This document shows, in pieces, positions 35,098 through 44,315 of a stretch of DNA of 64,000 nucleotides. Origin of the DNA: DATFQI01 sp963816955. GTDB lineage: Bacteria > Actinomycetota > Thermoleophilia > Solirubrobacterales > Solirubrobacteraceae. Position numbers and translations under genes: made by a program. A model generated the notes under the pieces. The model worked only from the letters and a program-made list of their open reading frames with translations, made no database searches and was not told the DNA's origin. The DNA lies in contig CAWFME010000004.1 of NCBI GenBank assembly GCA_963816955.1, forward strand, positions 620,001-684,000, read 5' to 3'. Position 1 is the stretch's first letter. Each line of letters starts with the position of its first letter.

Positions 35098-35103
35098 TAT
35101 GCT
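35098..35103 (+). promoter_or_regulatory. -10 box of the alpha/beta hydrolase gene (leaderless)
   Basis: TATGCT stands 6 nt before the GTG start at 35110. It lies in the 31-bp spacer with the divergent serine hydrolase gene. Confidence 0.55.
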
Positions 35104-35109
35104 CGCGGG

Positions 35110-35937
35110 GTGACCTGCGCGCGGATCGCCATCCAGACCGACGGCGCCTCGCTGATCGCTGACCGCTGGACGGGGAGCGGTCCGCCGCTCGTGCTGCTCC
35201 ACGCGGGCGTCTGCGACCGCCGCTGCTGGCGCGAGGTGGGCGCGCAGCTCGGCGCGGAGGGCCGCGACGTCGTCGCCTTCGACCGGCGCGGGTTCGGCGA
35301 GGTGCCCGCAGCCGGCGAGCCGTTCCGGCACGTCGACGATCTGCTCGCAGTGCTCGACGCCGTCTCGCCGGACGCGCCGGCCTGGGTCGTGGGGAGCTCG
35401 ATGGGCGGCGGGGTGGCGCTCGACGCCGCGCTCGAGGCGCCGGACCGGGTCGCCGGGCTCGTGCTCCTGGCCCCGGCGGTCAGCGGCGACCCCGAGCCCG
35501 ACGACGAGCAGTTCGTCGCCGCGAGCGGCGGGCTCGCGGAGGCGATCGACGCCGCCTGGACCGCCGGCGACCTCGAGGCCTGCAACCGGCTCGAGGTCCG
35601 GCTCTGGCTCGACGGCCCGGCCGCGCCGGAAGGCCGGGTGAGCGGCCCGCCACGCGACCTCGCGCTCGAGATGAACCGGATCGTGCTCGCCAACGACGCC
35701 GAAGCGGAGTTCGACGGCGCGAGCGGCCTCGACGCCGCGAGCCGCCTCGAGGAGATCGAGATCCCGGTCACCGTCGCCTGCGGCGACCTCGACGTGTCCT
35801 TCAAGCTCGAGCGCAGCGCCGAGCTGGCCGAAGCGCTCCCCCGAGGCACCTTCCACAGCCTCGCCGGCCGCGCCCACCTGCCCTACCTCGAGGCGCCCGA
35901 AGAGGTTGCCGCCCTGATCACCGGCGCGGTGGGCTAG
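35110..35937 (+). CDS. Alpha/beta hydrolase
   Basis: A 275-residue alpha/beta-hydrolase-fold protein. The oxyanion segment is LLHAGVCDRRCWREV, the nucleophile elbow is GSSMGGG, the acidic residue is in ACGDLDVSF and the histidine in AGRAHLPYLEAP. Substrate unknown. Start GTG 35110 is chosen because the conserved protein begins there and a -10 hexamer precedes it by 6 nt. The stop codon overlaps that of the convergent adenine deaminase gene within a small palindrome. Confidence 0.85.
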   Translation: MTCARIAIQTDGASLIADRWTGSGPPLVLLHAGVCDRRCWREVGAQLGAEGRDVVAFDRRGFGEVPAAGEPFRHVDDLLAVLDAVSPDAPAWVVGSSMGGGVALDAALEAPDRVAGLVLLAPAVSGDPEPDDEQFVAASGGLAEAIDAAWTAGDLEACNRLEVRLWLDGPAAPEGRVSGPPRDLALEMNRIVLANDAEAEFDGASGLDAASRLEEIEIPVTVACGDLDVSFKLERSAELAEALPRGTFHSLAGRAHLPYLEAPEEVAALITGAVG

Positions 35938-37658
35938 AGCCCGAGCGGGACGATCTCGAAGCGGTCGACGTCCACGAGGCCGCGGTCGGTGATCTTGAGG
36001 GCGGGGATCACGGACAGGGCCAGGAACGACAGCGTCATGAACGGGGCGGTGATCGTCACGCCAAGGTCGGCGAGCTGAGCGTGGAGGGACTCGAGGCGGT
36101 CGACGACCTCCTCGACCGGGCGGTCCGACAGCAGGCCGGCGACCGGGAGCGGGAGCTCGCCGATGACCTCGCCGCCGGCGGCGACGACGCAGCCTCCTCC
36201 GAGCTCCTGGAGCCTCGCGGCGCAGGCGAGGATCGACGCGTCGTCGACGCCGACGGCGACGACGTTGTGGGCGTCGTGGGCGACGGTGGAGGCGAAGGCT
36301 CCGCGGCGCAGGCCGAAGCCGGTCACCAGCCCGCGGCCGACCCGGCCGGTCGCGTGGTGGCGCTCGATGACGGCGATCTTGGCGAGGTCGCGCGTGGGGT
36401 CCGAGATGACGTGGCCGTTGGCGCGGGCGGGGGAGACCGTCCGGGCGATCGTGATCAGCTGCTCCGGGACGATCTCGATCACGCGCACCTCGCCGTCGGC
36501 CTCCAGCGACAGGTCGGCCTCGCGAACCGGGGCGCTGCGGACGGTGCCCAGGACGTGGGCGGGCGTCTCCGGCTCCTCGAAGGGCTCGGCGACGCCGTCG
36601 CGCGCGGCGACACGGCCGCCGGCGAGCACGAGCGACGGGCGGAACTCAGACAGGTCGTCGAGCACCACGAGGTCGGCGCGGAAGCCGGGGGCGATCGCGC
36701 CGAAGCCATCGAGGCCGTGGGCCCGCGCGGCGTGCAGCGACGCCATGACGAGCACGTCCTCGACGGCGATCCCCTCGGCCACCGCGATCCGGCACATCTG
36801 GTTGATGTGGCCCTCGCGCAGGAGCATGTCCGGCTCGCGGTCGTCGGTGCAGAACGCGCAGTACTCCGGCCCGTGGTCGCGGATCAAGGGCAGCAGGGCG
36901 CGCAGGTTGCGCGCGTTGGAGGCCTCGCGCAGGAGCACCCACATCCCGCGGCGGCGCTTCTCCAGCGCCTCCTCGACCGTGGTCGCCTCGTGGTCGGAGC
37001 GGATCCCCGCCGCGGCATAGGCGTCCAGCGCGCGGCCGAGCACCCCCGGGGCGTGCCCGTCGGCGTGCGAGGCCCCGCGCACCTCGAGCTTGGCCAGGAC
37101 GTCCGGATCGCCCGCGACGACGCCGGGGAAGTTCATCATCTCGGCGACGCCCAGCGCCCGCCGCCGGCGCAGGATCGCCTCCATGTCTCCGACCGTCAGC
37201 TCGCGCCGCGGCGACTCGAACGCGCTCGCGGGCACGCACGACGGCGCCATCACGAACACCGTCAGCGGCAGGCCCTCGGACGCGTCGAGCATCCAGTGCA
37301 CGCCATCGGAGCCGAGCACGTTTGCGACCTCGTGCGGGTCGCAGACGATCGCGGTCGTGCCGTGGGGGAGCACGGCGCGGGCGAACTGCGCCGGGGTGAG
37401 CTTGGAGGACTCGACGTGCATGTGCGCGTCGATGAAGCCCGGGACGAGCCAGCGGCCGCGGGCGTCGAGCCGCTCCCCGCCCTCGTAGGCGCCGATCCCC
37501 GCGATCATCCCGTCGGCGATCGCGACGTCGCCGGAGAGCCACTCGCGCGTGTGCGCGGCGAACACCTGCGCGCCCTCGATCACGGTGTCCGGCGGCGCGT
37601 CGCCGCGCGCGACGGCGATCAGCCGGGCGCGCGCACGACCGGCCGGAAGGGCGCTCAC
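35934..37658 (-). CDS. ade: Adenine deaminase
   Basis: A 574-residue enzyme deaminating adenine to hypoxanthine. Metal-site motifs are FIDAHMHVESSKL, CDPHEVANV and CTDDREPDML; the C-terminal beta domain contains HNVVAVG. Length is typical of the bacterial Ade family, unrelated to adenosine-deaminase-type adenine deaminases. It is the last gene of the xanthine dehydrogenase operon and overlaps the 83-residue gene by 4 bp. Its product feeds xanthine dehydrogenase encoded upstream. Confidence 0.93.
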   Translation of the reverse strand: MSALPAGRARARLIAVARGDAPPDTVIEGAQVFAAHTREWLSGDVAIADGMIAGIGAYEGGERLDARGRWLVPGFIDAHMHVESSKLTPAQFARAVLPHGTTAIVCDPHEVANVLGSDGVHWMLDASEGLPLTVFVMAPSCVPASAFESPRRELTVGDMEAILRRRRALGVAEMMNFPGVVAGDPDVLAKLEVRGASHADGHAPGVLGRALDAYAAAGIRSDHEATTVEEALEKRRRGMWVLLREASNARNLRALLPLIRDHGPEYCAFCTDDREPDMLLREGHINQMCRIAVAEGIAVEDVLVMASLHAARAHGLDGFGAIAPGFRADLVVLDDLSEFRPSLVLAGGRVAARDGVAEPFEEPETPAHVLGTVRSAPVREADLSLEADGEVRVIEIVPEQLITIARTVSPARANGHVISDPTRDLAKIAVIERHHATGRVGRGLVTGFGLRRGAFASTVAHDAHNVVAVGVDDASILACAARLQELGGGCVVAAGGEVIGELPLPVAGLLSDRPVEEVVDRLESLHAQLADLGVTITAPFMTLSFLALSVIPALKITDRGLVDVDRFEIVPLGL

Positions 37659-37906
37659 CCGCGCGACTCCTGGGGTGCCTCGAAGCTCGCCTCCAGCCCG
37701 GTGGCGCCGGCCTCCAGCGCGGCGGCGAGCGCGGCCCCGAACGCCTCGAGCACGTCCGCGTGCGGGCCGGTCAGGGCGAGCTCCCCGGGGCCGGCGTCGC
37801 GGACGAGCCTCGACGGCGCGGCGGCCTCGCGCGCGGCCGCGAGCGCCTCTTCGGACCCCTCGACCGTGAAGCGCGCGGTCAGCTCGGCGGGCGGCACCGG
37901 CATCAC
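37655..37906 (-). CDS. 83-residue protein of the xanthine dehydrogenase operon
   Basis: I do not recognise a family. The sequence suggests a small beta-alpha-beta fold: a strand (LTARFTVEG), a helix (SEEALAAAREAA), a strand (GELALTG), a helix (DVLEAFGAALAAALEA) and a final strand (GLEASFEAP). It has no cysteines or membrane segment. GTG 37906 overlaps the xdhA stop (GTGA) and its stop overlaps the ade start (ATGA), so it is translated between the two enzymes. A role as assembly factor or regulator of the dehydrogenase is possible but only inferred from place. Confidence 0.6.
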   Translation of the reverse strand: MMPVPPAELTARFTVEGSEEALAAAREAAAPSRLVRDAGPGELALTGPHADVLEAFGAALAAALEAGATGLEASFEAPQESRG

Positions 37907-40092
37907 AGCCCCACGATGTCGTCGGGGCGGACGGGCACGCGCGTCAGGGCGGCGCCCGTCGCGGCGCGCAGCGCCGCGACGATCGCCGGGGTCGAGGAGA
38001 TCGTCGGCGGCTCGCCGACGCCGCGCAGGCCGTAGGGCGCCTCGGGGTCGCCGAGCTCGAGCACGTCGAGCTTCACCGGCGGCATGTCGAGCACCGTCGG
38101 GATCAGGTAGTCGGTGAAGGAGGCGTTGCGGACCTCGCCGTCGACGACCTGGATCTCCTCCATCAGCGCCAGCCCCAGGCCCTGCGCGATCCCGCCCTCG
38201 ATCTGGCCCTCGACGGCCTGCGGGTTGATCGCCTTGCCGACGTCCTGGGCCGTCGCGATCTCGACCACGCGCACCAGCCCGAGCTCCGTGTCGACGTCGA
38301 CCACCGCGCGGTGGGCGGCGAAGGCGAACGTGACGTGCGCGTCGCCCTGGCCGTTCTCGTCGAGCGGGAAGGTCTCGCGATGGTGGTACTCGCGCGTCGC
38401 CTCGATCCGCTCGTCCAGCAGGTCAGCCAGCGTCGCGCCGGGCCTTCTGCCGCGCCGCTCTTCCAGCTCCTCCCGCACCGCCTCGCACGCCGCCTTCACG
38501 GCGCCGCCGGTCATCATCGTCTGGCGCGAGGCGGACGACGAGCCCGCCGTGCCGACGTTGGTGTCGGCCGGCAGAACCACCACCTGCTCGACGCCGAGCT
38601 CCGTGCGCGCGATCTGCTCCTGCACCGTGACGAGTCCCTGGCCGACCTCGGCGGCGGCGGTGTGGACCTCCACCAGCGGCTCGCCTCCGACCAGCGACAT
38701 CCGCACGCGCGCGGTCGAGTAGTCGTCGAAGCCCTCGGAGTAGCCGATGTTCTTGTAGCCGACGGCATAGCCGACGCCGCGCACGACGCCCTCGCCGCGC
38801 GTGACGTTGGCGATCCCGCCGGGCAGGCCGCCGTGGTCCTCGGGCTCGGGCATCGCCACCACGCGCTCGAGCAGCTCGTCGACCGGCGCCGGGCAGCGCA
38901 CGGGCGAGCCCATGGGGAGCGTGGTGCCCGTGCTCATCGCGTTGCGCCGGCGCAGCTCGACCGGGTCCATCTCCAGCGCGGCGGCGAGCTTGTCCATCTG
39001 CGCCTCGTGCGCGAAGCACGTCTGCACGGCGCCGAAGCCGCGCATCGCGCCGCACGGCGGGTTGTCCGTGTAGACGACGTAGGCGTCGATGCGTGCGTTC
39101 GGGACCTCGTACGGCCCGCAGGCGAAGCAGGCGGCGTTCGAGCAGACGGCGGTGGAGGAGGACGCGTACGCCCCGCCGTCGAGCAGGACCCGCGCGCGCA
39201 CGGCGACGAGCTTGCCGTCGCGCGTGGCGTGGTGCTCGTAGCGCATCCGCGCCGGGTGGCGGTGGATGTGGCCGAAGAAGCTCTCCTCGCGCCCGTACAT
39301 CATCTTCACGGGCCGGTCGCAGTGCAGCGCGAGCATGCAGGCGTGGACCTGCATGCTCAGGTCCTCGCGGCCGCCGAACGCGCCGCCGACGCCGCCGAGC
39401 ACGAGCCGCACCTTCTCCGGCGGCAGGTCGAGCGAGGCGGCGAGCTGGTCGCGGTCCACGTGCAGCCACTGGGTGGCGATGAAGAGGTCCACGCCGCCGT
39501 CCTCGGCCGGCACCGCGAGCCCGGACTCCGGCCCCAGGAAGGCCTGGTCCTGCATCCCGACCTCGTAGGAGCCGGTGACGACGACCTCGCCCTCGGCGTC
39601 CGGGTCGCCGTGGCGGATCGGGACGTGGCGCAGGAGGTTGCCGCTCGGGTGGAGGGGATCGGAGCTCGGGTCCAGCGCGCGCTCGGGGTCGGTGAGCGGC
39701 TCGAGCACCTCGTAGTCGACCTCGATCTTCTTGGCGGCCGCGCGCGCGGTCTCCGGGTGGTCGGCGGCGACGAGCGCGATCGGCTCGCCCTGGTAGCGGA
39801 CGTCCTCCCACGCGAGCACGGGCTGGTCCTGGATCTCCAGGCCGTAGGTCTTGCGGCCGGGCACGTCCTCGTGCGTGAGCACGGCGTGCACGCCCGGCAC
39901 GCGCAGCGCGGCGCCGATCTCGATCGAGCGGATCTTCGCCCGCGGGTGCGGGGAGCGCAGGGTGGAGCCCCACAGCATCCGGTCCGCCCACGCGTCGGAG
40001 GCGTAGGCGAACGCGCCCTTGACCTTCGGGATGCCGTCGGGGCGGCGGACGCTCTGGCCGATCCCCGAGCGGACCTCGGTGACGGTGCTCAT
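37903..40092 (-). CDS. xdhA: Xanthine dehydrogenase, molybdenum-binding subunit
   Basis: A 729-residue subunit that hydroxylates hypoxanthine and xanthine to urate. The two aldehyde-oxidase/xanthine-dehydrogenase domains are present. GVGGAFGGRED, CGAMRGFGAVQTCFAHEAQMD (Arg and Phe near the Mo site), AAAEVGQGLVTVQEQIA and the C-terminal GVGEPPT with the catalytic glutamate are intact. It is separated from the FAD and FeS subunit genes by the guanine/8-oxoguanine deaminase gene, with 4-bp overlaps on both sides. Confidence 0.92.
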   Translation of the reverse strand: MSTVTEVRSGIGQSVRRPDGIPKVKGAFAYASDAWADRMLWGSTLRSPHPRAKIRSIEIGAALRVPGVHAVLTHEDVPGRKTYGLEIQDQPVLAWEDVRYQGEPIALVAADHPETARAAAKKIEVDYEVLEPLTDPERALDPSSDPLHPSGNLLRHVPIRHGDPDAEGEVVVTGSYEVGMQDQAFLGPESGLAVPAEDGGVDLFIATQWLHVDRDQLAASLDLPPEKVRLVLGGVGGAFGGREDLSMQVHACMLALHCDRPVKMMYGREESFFGHIHRHPARMRYEHHATRDGKLVAVRARVLLDGGAYASSSTAVCSNAACFACGPYEVPNARIDAYVVYTDNPPCGAMRGFGAVQTCFAHEAQMDKLAAALEMDPVELRRRNAMSTGTTLPMGSPVRCPAPVDELLERVVAMPEPEDHGGLPGGIANVTRGEGVVRGVGYAVGYKNIGYSEGFDDYSTARVRMSLVGGEPLVEVHTAAAEVGQGLVTVQEQIARTELGVEQVVVLPADTNVGTAGSSSASRQTMMTGGAVKAACEAVREELEERRGRRPGATLADLLDERIEATREYHHRETFPLDENGQGDAHVTFAFAAHRAVVDVDTELGLVRVVEIATAQDVGKAINPQAVEGQIEGGIAQGLGLALMEEIQVVDGEVRNASFTDYLIPTVLDMPPVKLDVLELGDPEAPYGLRGVGEPPTISSTPAIVAALRAATGAALTRVPVRPDDIVGL

Positions 40093-41456
40093 GCGGTCAC
40101 CCCCGCGCGGCTCGCCAGGCGCTTCGATTGCGCGAGCAGGTCGCGCGCCGCCACGCCCTCGTCGAACGTGCGCAGCTCGCCGCCGGCGACCACCACGCGG
40201 CCGCCGACCAGCAGCGTGTGCACGAGCGGGCGGGCGCCGAGCACGAGCGCGGCGACCGGGTCGGCGATCCCGGCGTGGTCGACGTCGTCGAGCCGCCACA
40301 GCGCGATGTCGGCGTTCTTGCCGGGCTCCAGGGAGCCGATCTCGGCCTCGCGGCCGAGGCAGCGCGCCCCGCCGATCGTGCCGAGCTCGAGCGCCTCGCG
40401 CACGTCGAGCCCGCGCGGCCCGTGGGCCAGCCGCTGCGCGAACAGCGCCTGGCGCAGCTCGCCGCCGAGCTCGCCGGCCTCGTTGGAGGCGGCGCCGTCG
40501 ACGCCGAGCCCGACCGGCGCGCGGCTGGCGACCAGCGCCGGGACGGGCGCCGTGCCCGCGCCGAGGCGCGCGTTGGAGCTCGGGCAGTGCGCGACGCCGG
40601 TGCCGGTCTCCCCGAAGCGGCGCACCTCCGCATCGTTCAGGTGCACGCAGTGGGCGAGCCAGACGTCGTCGCCGAGCCAGCCGAGCCGCTCCAGGTACTC
40701 GACCGGGCGGCAGCCGAACAGCTCGATGCAGAACTGCTCCTCGTCCTCGGTCTCGGCCATGTGCGTGTGCAGGCGCACGCCGCGTGCGCGGGCCAGCTCG
40801 GCCGACTCGCGCATCAGCTCCTGGGTGACGCTGAAGGGGGAGCAGGGGGCGAGCGCGATCCGCACCATCGCGTCGGGAGACGTGTCGTGGTAGCGGTCGA
40901 TCGCGTCCTCGCAGGCGGCGAGGATCGCGTCGCGGTCCTCGACGACCTCGTCGGGCGGCAGGCCGCCGTCGCTGCGGCCGAGGTCCATCGAGCCGCGGCA
41001 GGGGTGGAAGCGCAGGCCGACCTCGCGCGCCGCCTCGATCTCGACGCCCAGCAGGTCGCCGCCGTCGTGCGGGAAGAGGTAGTGGTGGTCGGACGCCGTC
41101 GTGCAGCCCGAGCGGGCGAGCGCGACGAGCCCGGCGCGCGCCGCCGCCTGCTCGACTGCCTCGTCGACGTGCGCCCACACGGGGTAGAGCGCCTGCAGCC
41201 ACTCGAACAGCGTGTTGTCCTGCGCCAGCCCGCGCGTCGCCCACTGGTAGAGGTGGTGGTGGCAGTTGACCAGGCCCGGGGTGGCGAGCAGGCCGCGGCC
41301 GTCGAGGCGGACCTCCTCGCCGTCGCCGGCGGGCGCCGGGCCGGCGCCGACCTCGTCGATGAAGCCGTGGCGGACGACGATGTGCCCGTCGGCGTGCTCG
41401 GTGCGGTCGCCGTCGACGGTGGCGATCGCGCAGCCCTCGATCACCAGGCGGGTCAT
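40089..41456 (-). CDS. 8-oxoguanine / guanine deaminase
   Basis: A 455-residue amidohydrolase (COG0402). The metal motif is VNCHHHLYQWATRGLAQDN, typical of 8-oxoguanine deaminases, followed by HTHMAETEDEE, LAHCVHL and VDGAASNEAGELG. It would turn 8-oxoguanine into urate or guanine into xanthine; either product enters the adjacent pathway. The HHH form favours 8-oxoguanine, the operon context fits both. It overlaps the FeS gene and xdhA by 4 bp each. Confidence 0.85.
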   Translation of the reverse strand: MTRLVIEGCAIATVDGDRTEHADGHIVVRHGFIDEVGAGPAPAGDGEEVRLDGRGLLATPGLVNCHHHLYQWATRGLAQDNTLFEWLQALYPVWAHVDEAVEQAAARAGLVALARSGCTTASDHHYLFPHDGGDLLGVEIEAAREVGLRFHPCRGSMDLGRSDGGLPPDEVVEDRDAILAACEDAIDRYHDTSPDAMVRIALAPCSPFSVTQELMRESAELARARGVRLHTHMAETEDEEQFCIELFGCRPVEYLERLGWLGDDVWLAHCVHLNDAEVRRFGETGTGVAHCPSSNARLGAGTAPVPALVASRAPVGLGVDGAASNEAGELGGELRQALFAQRLAHGPRGLDVREALELGTIGGARCLGREAEIGSLEPGKNADIALWRLDDVDHAGIADPVAALVLGARPLVHTLLVGGRVVVAGGELRTFDEGVAARDLLAQSKRLASRAGVTA

Positions 41457-41908
41457 CGGGCCGCCGCCCGCACCGCGTCGAGGATCTTCTCGTAGCCCGT
41501 GCAGCGGCACAGGTTGCCGGCCAGCGCCTCGCGGATCTCGGCGTCGGACGGGTCGGGGTTGCGCTTGAGCAGGTCGTCGGTGGCGACGATCAGCCCGGGC
41601 GTGCAGAAGCCGCACTGGACCGCGCCCGCGGCGAGGAACGCCTCCTGCACGCTCGAGAGCTCGCCCTCGGGCGCGAGCCCCTCGACCGTCGTGATCTCGC
41701 GCCCCTCGGCCTGCCCGCCCAGCACGAGGCAGGAGCAGACCAGCTCGCCGTCGAGGTAGACCGAGCAGGAGCCGCACTCGCCCTGCTCGCAGGCGTTCTT
41801 GGCGCCGGGCAGGCCGAGCCGCTCGCGCAGCACGTGCAGCAGGCTCTCGCCCTCCCACAGGCCGTCGACCTCGCGCGGCTCGCCGTTGACGGTGCAGGTC
41901 AGCCTCAT
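41453..41908 (-). CDS. xdhC: Xanthine dehydrogenase, [2Fe-2S] subunit
   Basis: A 151-residue protein with two [2Fe-2S] clusters. The plant-ferredoxin-type cluster is in CEQGECGSCSVYLDGELVCSC; the second, C-terminal cluster has AVQCGFCTPGLI and NLCRCTGYEKI. All eight cluster cysteines are present. It passes electrons from the molybdenum subunit to the FAD subunit. The gene overlaps the FAD-subunit gene and the deaminase gene by 4 bp. Confidence 0.95.
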   Translation of the reverse strand: MRLTCTVNGEPREVDGLWEGESLLHVLRERLGLPGAKNACEQGECGSCSVYLDGELVCSCLVLGGQAEGREITTVEGLAPEGELSSVQEAFLAAGAVQCGFCTPGLIVATDDLLKRNPDPSDAEIREALAGNLCRCTGYEKILDAVRAAAR

Positions 41909-42753
41909 AGCTCGCTCCAGGCCCAGGCCAGCTCCCGGCGCGCGAGCACGCCGAGCGCGTGGCGGCGGTAGGCGGCGCTGCCGCGGACGTCGTCGATCGG
42001 GCTGGCGGCCTGCGCGACGAGCTCGCCGAAACGGGCGAGGTCGCTGCCGGCCGGCTCGGTGCCGCCGTCCCAGTCGAGCGCGCCGGCGGCGAACGCCTCG
42101 GCCTCGGAGGCCACGATCGGGGTCGGCCCGGCCGAGCCGATGCAGGTGCCGACGCGGCGCTCGTCCGGGTGGATGGCGAGCGCGAACGAGCAGACGGCGA
42201 TCACCATCGCGTTGCGCGTGCCGACCTTGGAGAACTGCTGCGGCCCGCCGGCGGGGGCGATGTGGAAGGCGGCGATCAGCTCGTCGGGCTCGAGCACGTT
42301 GCGCTTGGGGCCGGTGATGAACTCGCCGATCGGGACGCGACGCGTGCCGCGGGCGCTGCTCTCGAGCTCGATCTCGGCGTTCGACGCGTACAGCGGCGGC
42401 AGCGCGTCGCCGGCGGGGGAGGAGGAGCCGAGGTTGCCGCCGATCGTGCCGCGGTTGCGGATCTGCGGAGAGCCGACGGTGCGCGACGCGGCGGCCAGGC
42501 CGGGCAGCTGGTCGCCCAGCTCGGCGATCGCGCGCGTGTAGGAGACCCCGGCGCCGACGCGCAGGACGCCGTCGAGCTGCTCCCACTCGGCGAGCGCGCG
42601 CACGCGCGTGAGATCGAGGATCGCCTCGGGCCGCTCGCGGCCGAAGTTGAGGTCGACCATCACGTCCGTGCCGCCCCACAGCGGCAGAGCGCCCGGGTGG
42701 GCGGCGCGGGCCTCCAGCGCCTCGTGCCAGTCCTCGGGCTGCAGGAACTCCAT
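41905..42753 (-). CDS. xdhB: Xanthine dehydrogenase, FAD-binding subunit
   Basis: A 282-residue FAD subunit of the CoxM/XdhB type: LPLWGGTDVMVDLNFGR and RNRGTIGGNLGSSSPAGDALPPL bind FAD, and the CO-dehydrogenase flavoprotein C-terminal domain follows. It is the first gene of a six-gene operon (xdhB, xdhC, deaminase, xdhA, 83-residue gene, ade). A TAGGCT -10 hexamer lies 6 nt upstream of the ATG, so the operon mRNA is probably leaderless. Confidence 0.92.
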   Translation of the reverse strand: MEFLQPEDWHEALEARAAHPGALPLWGGTDVMVDLNFGRERPEAILDLTRVRALAEWEQLDGVLRVGAGVSYTRAIAELGDQLPGLAAASRTVGSPQIRNRGTIGGNLGSSSPAGDALPPLYASNAEIELESSARGTRRVPIGEFITGPKRNVLEPDELIAAFHIAPAGGPQQFSKVGTRNAMVIAVCSFALAIHPDERRVGTCIGSAGPTPIVASEAEAFAAGALDWDGGTEPAGSDLARFGELVAQAASPIDDVRGSAAYRRHALGVLARRELAWAWSEL

Positions 42754-42759
42754 GGCACA

Positions 42760-42765
42760 AGCCTA
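42760..42765 (-). promoter_or_regulatory. -10 box of the xanthine dehydrogenase operon (leaderless)
   Basis: TAGGCT on the minus strand, 6 nt from the xdhB start. It lies in the 53-bp spacer after the glycosyltransferase gene, so this operon has its own promoter and is not just read through from the five-gene operon upstream. Confidence 0.55.
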
Positions 42766-42806
42766 CGGGCTCCGGCGGCCCGGGGCCGCTCTCGGAAGTG
42801 CCGCGG

Positions 42807-44315
42807 TCAGGCCGCGGCCGGCTCGAGCGCCGCCAGGGGCGGGCGCTCGTCGAGCGCCACCGGGCGCGCCTCGAAGCCGTCGCCGGCCGGCGCGAGCAGG
42901 TGCCCGGGAGCCTGTGCCTCGGCGCGTGCTGGGCCGTGGATGCGGCGCTCGGCCGCGTACAGGACGGCCAGCGCGCGCTCGGCGTCCGGCTCCGGGTGCG
43001 CCGCGCCCGCGGGGAGGTCGACCTGCGCCATCCGCTCCAGGCCGGCCTCGCGGTGGGCGTCGATCAGCAGCGCGACGTCGACCCCCCCGCCGACCGGGAA
43101 CGCGAGGCGCTCGAGCAGCGCGCGGCGGGCGGCGATCTCGGTGGCCAGCGGCGCCAGCACGGAGGCGAGGTCGGGCAGGTGGAGGTTCAGCAGCGGGCGC
43201 GCGACGAGCTCCGCGACCGGGTCCGCGCCCGCGGGGGCGCCCTTGACGAACAGCAGCTCGGGGTCCTCGAGCAGCGGGCCGAGCAGGCCGATCGCGGCCG
43301 CGGCCGTGCCGGCGACCGCGACGAGCTCGCCCGAGCTGTCCGCGAGCGCCCGCCAGAGCGCGTCTCCGCGGCCCAGCGAGGGCCCGAAGCCGGGCACGCC
43401 GCCGGCGGCGCCGGTCTCCACCACCTCGTCCACGAGCCCGGCCCGCAGCAGCGGGTCCAGCGGGGCGGCGGCCGGGGCGATGACGCTCACCGTCGCGGTC
43501 CTGCGCTCGGCCAGCTCGGCCGCGCGGTAGGCCGCGCCGTCGTAGCGGCGCTCGGCGAGCCAGCGGGCGCGGCGCAGGTCGACGGCGAGCCCGCGCGGGG
43601 CGCGCCCGGTGACCCGCGCGGAGGTCGTCACGCGGACGGCGAGCAGCCGGTCGATCGGGATCCCGTGCCGGCGCAGCAGCCGCTCCAGCCCCTCGTCCTC
43701 GAGGCCGGTGCGCGGCTCGAGCGGCCCGGCCAGGCGGTAGGCCTCCGCGGTGAGCGCCATCGAGGCGCCCGAGAACTGGTGGTGCTCCGTGCGGGTGCCC
43801 CGGGCGGCCTGCTCGCGGGCGCGGGCCAGCCGGGCGGCGGCGTCCTGCTCCCGGCGCGAGCGGATCTGCGGGCCGAGCGTCTCGAGGTCGGCGTTCGCCA
43901 TCGCCGCGCGGCCGCCGATCGCCCGCGCGCCCGCCGCCACCGCGTCGAGCTGCGTGGCCAGCCAGTTTCGCGCGACCTCCGAGTCGGCGTCCGTGCAGGC
44001 GATCAGCCCGTCCGGGCGCCCGGCGGCGTGCAGCCGCTCGCAGGCCAGGTCCATCCCGAGGCGGCGCGCGGCGCCGACGCCCGGTGCGGAGGCGTGCAAG
44101 ACGTGCAGCGTCAGCCGCCCCGCGGCCTCGCGGGCGCGTGCCTCCGTCGCGTCCGAGCAGCGGTCGAGCACGAGCAGCAGCTCGCAGGCCTCCGGCGCGA
44201 CGCGCTCCTGGGCGGCGAGCGCGCGCACGCAGGCGCCGACCAGCGCCTCCTCGTCGTGCGCGGGGACGACGACGCACGCCTGCAGCTCCGGAGCGGGGGC
44301 GGGGAGGATCGTCAC
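42807..44315 (-). CDS. Family 2 glycosyltransferase with C-terminal extension
   Basis: A 502-residue protein. Residues about 10-240 are a GT-A family 2 domain: VVVPAHDEEALVGACVRAL, the DXD-type ACTDADSEV and later GLEDEGLERLLRRHG. The rest (about 250-500) is a second region with IAPAAAPLDPLLRAG and VKGAPAGADPVAELVARPLL, resembling the nucleotide-sugar domain of glucosyl-3-phosphoglycerate synthase-like proteins. No membrane segments. It starts at GTG 44315 inside the reductase stop codon. It is the last gene of a five-gene operon; the acceptor is unknown. Confidence 0.8.
   Translation of the reverse strand: MTILPAPAPELQACVVVPAHDEEALVGACVRALAAQERVAPEACELLLVLDRCSDATEARAREAAGRLTLHVLHASAPGVGAARRLGMDLACERLHAAGRPDGLIACTDADSEVARNWLATQLDAVAAGARAIGGRAAMANADLETLGPQIRSRREQDAAARLARAREQAARGTRTEHHQFSGASMALTAEAYRLAGPLEPRTGLEDEGLERLLRRHGIPIDRLLAVRVTTSARVTGRAPRGLAVDLRRARWLAERRYDGAAYRAAELAERRTATVSVIAPAAAPLDPLLRAGLVDEVVETGAAGGVPGFGPSLGRGDALWRALADSSGELVAVAGTAAAAIGLLGPLLEDPELLFVKGAPAGADPVAELVARPLLNLHLPDLASVLAPLATEIAARRALLERLAFPVGGGVDVALLIDAHREAGLERMAQVDLPAGAAHPEPDAERALAVLYAAERRIHGPARAEAQAPGHLLAPAGDGFEARPVALDERPPLAALEPAAA

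Noticed and set aside
35931..35942. GGGCTAGAGCCC palindrome as a terminator
   Set aside because: The loop would be 2 nt; it simply contains the two opposed TAG stop codons of convergent genes.
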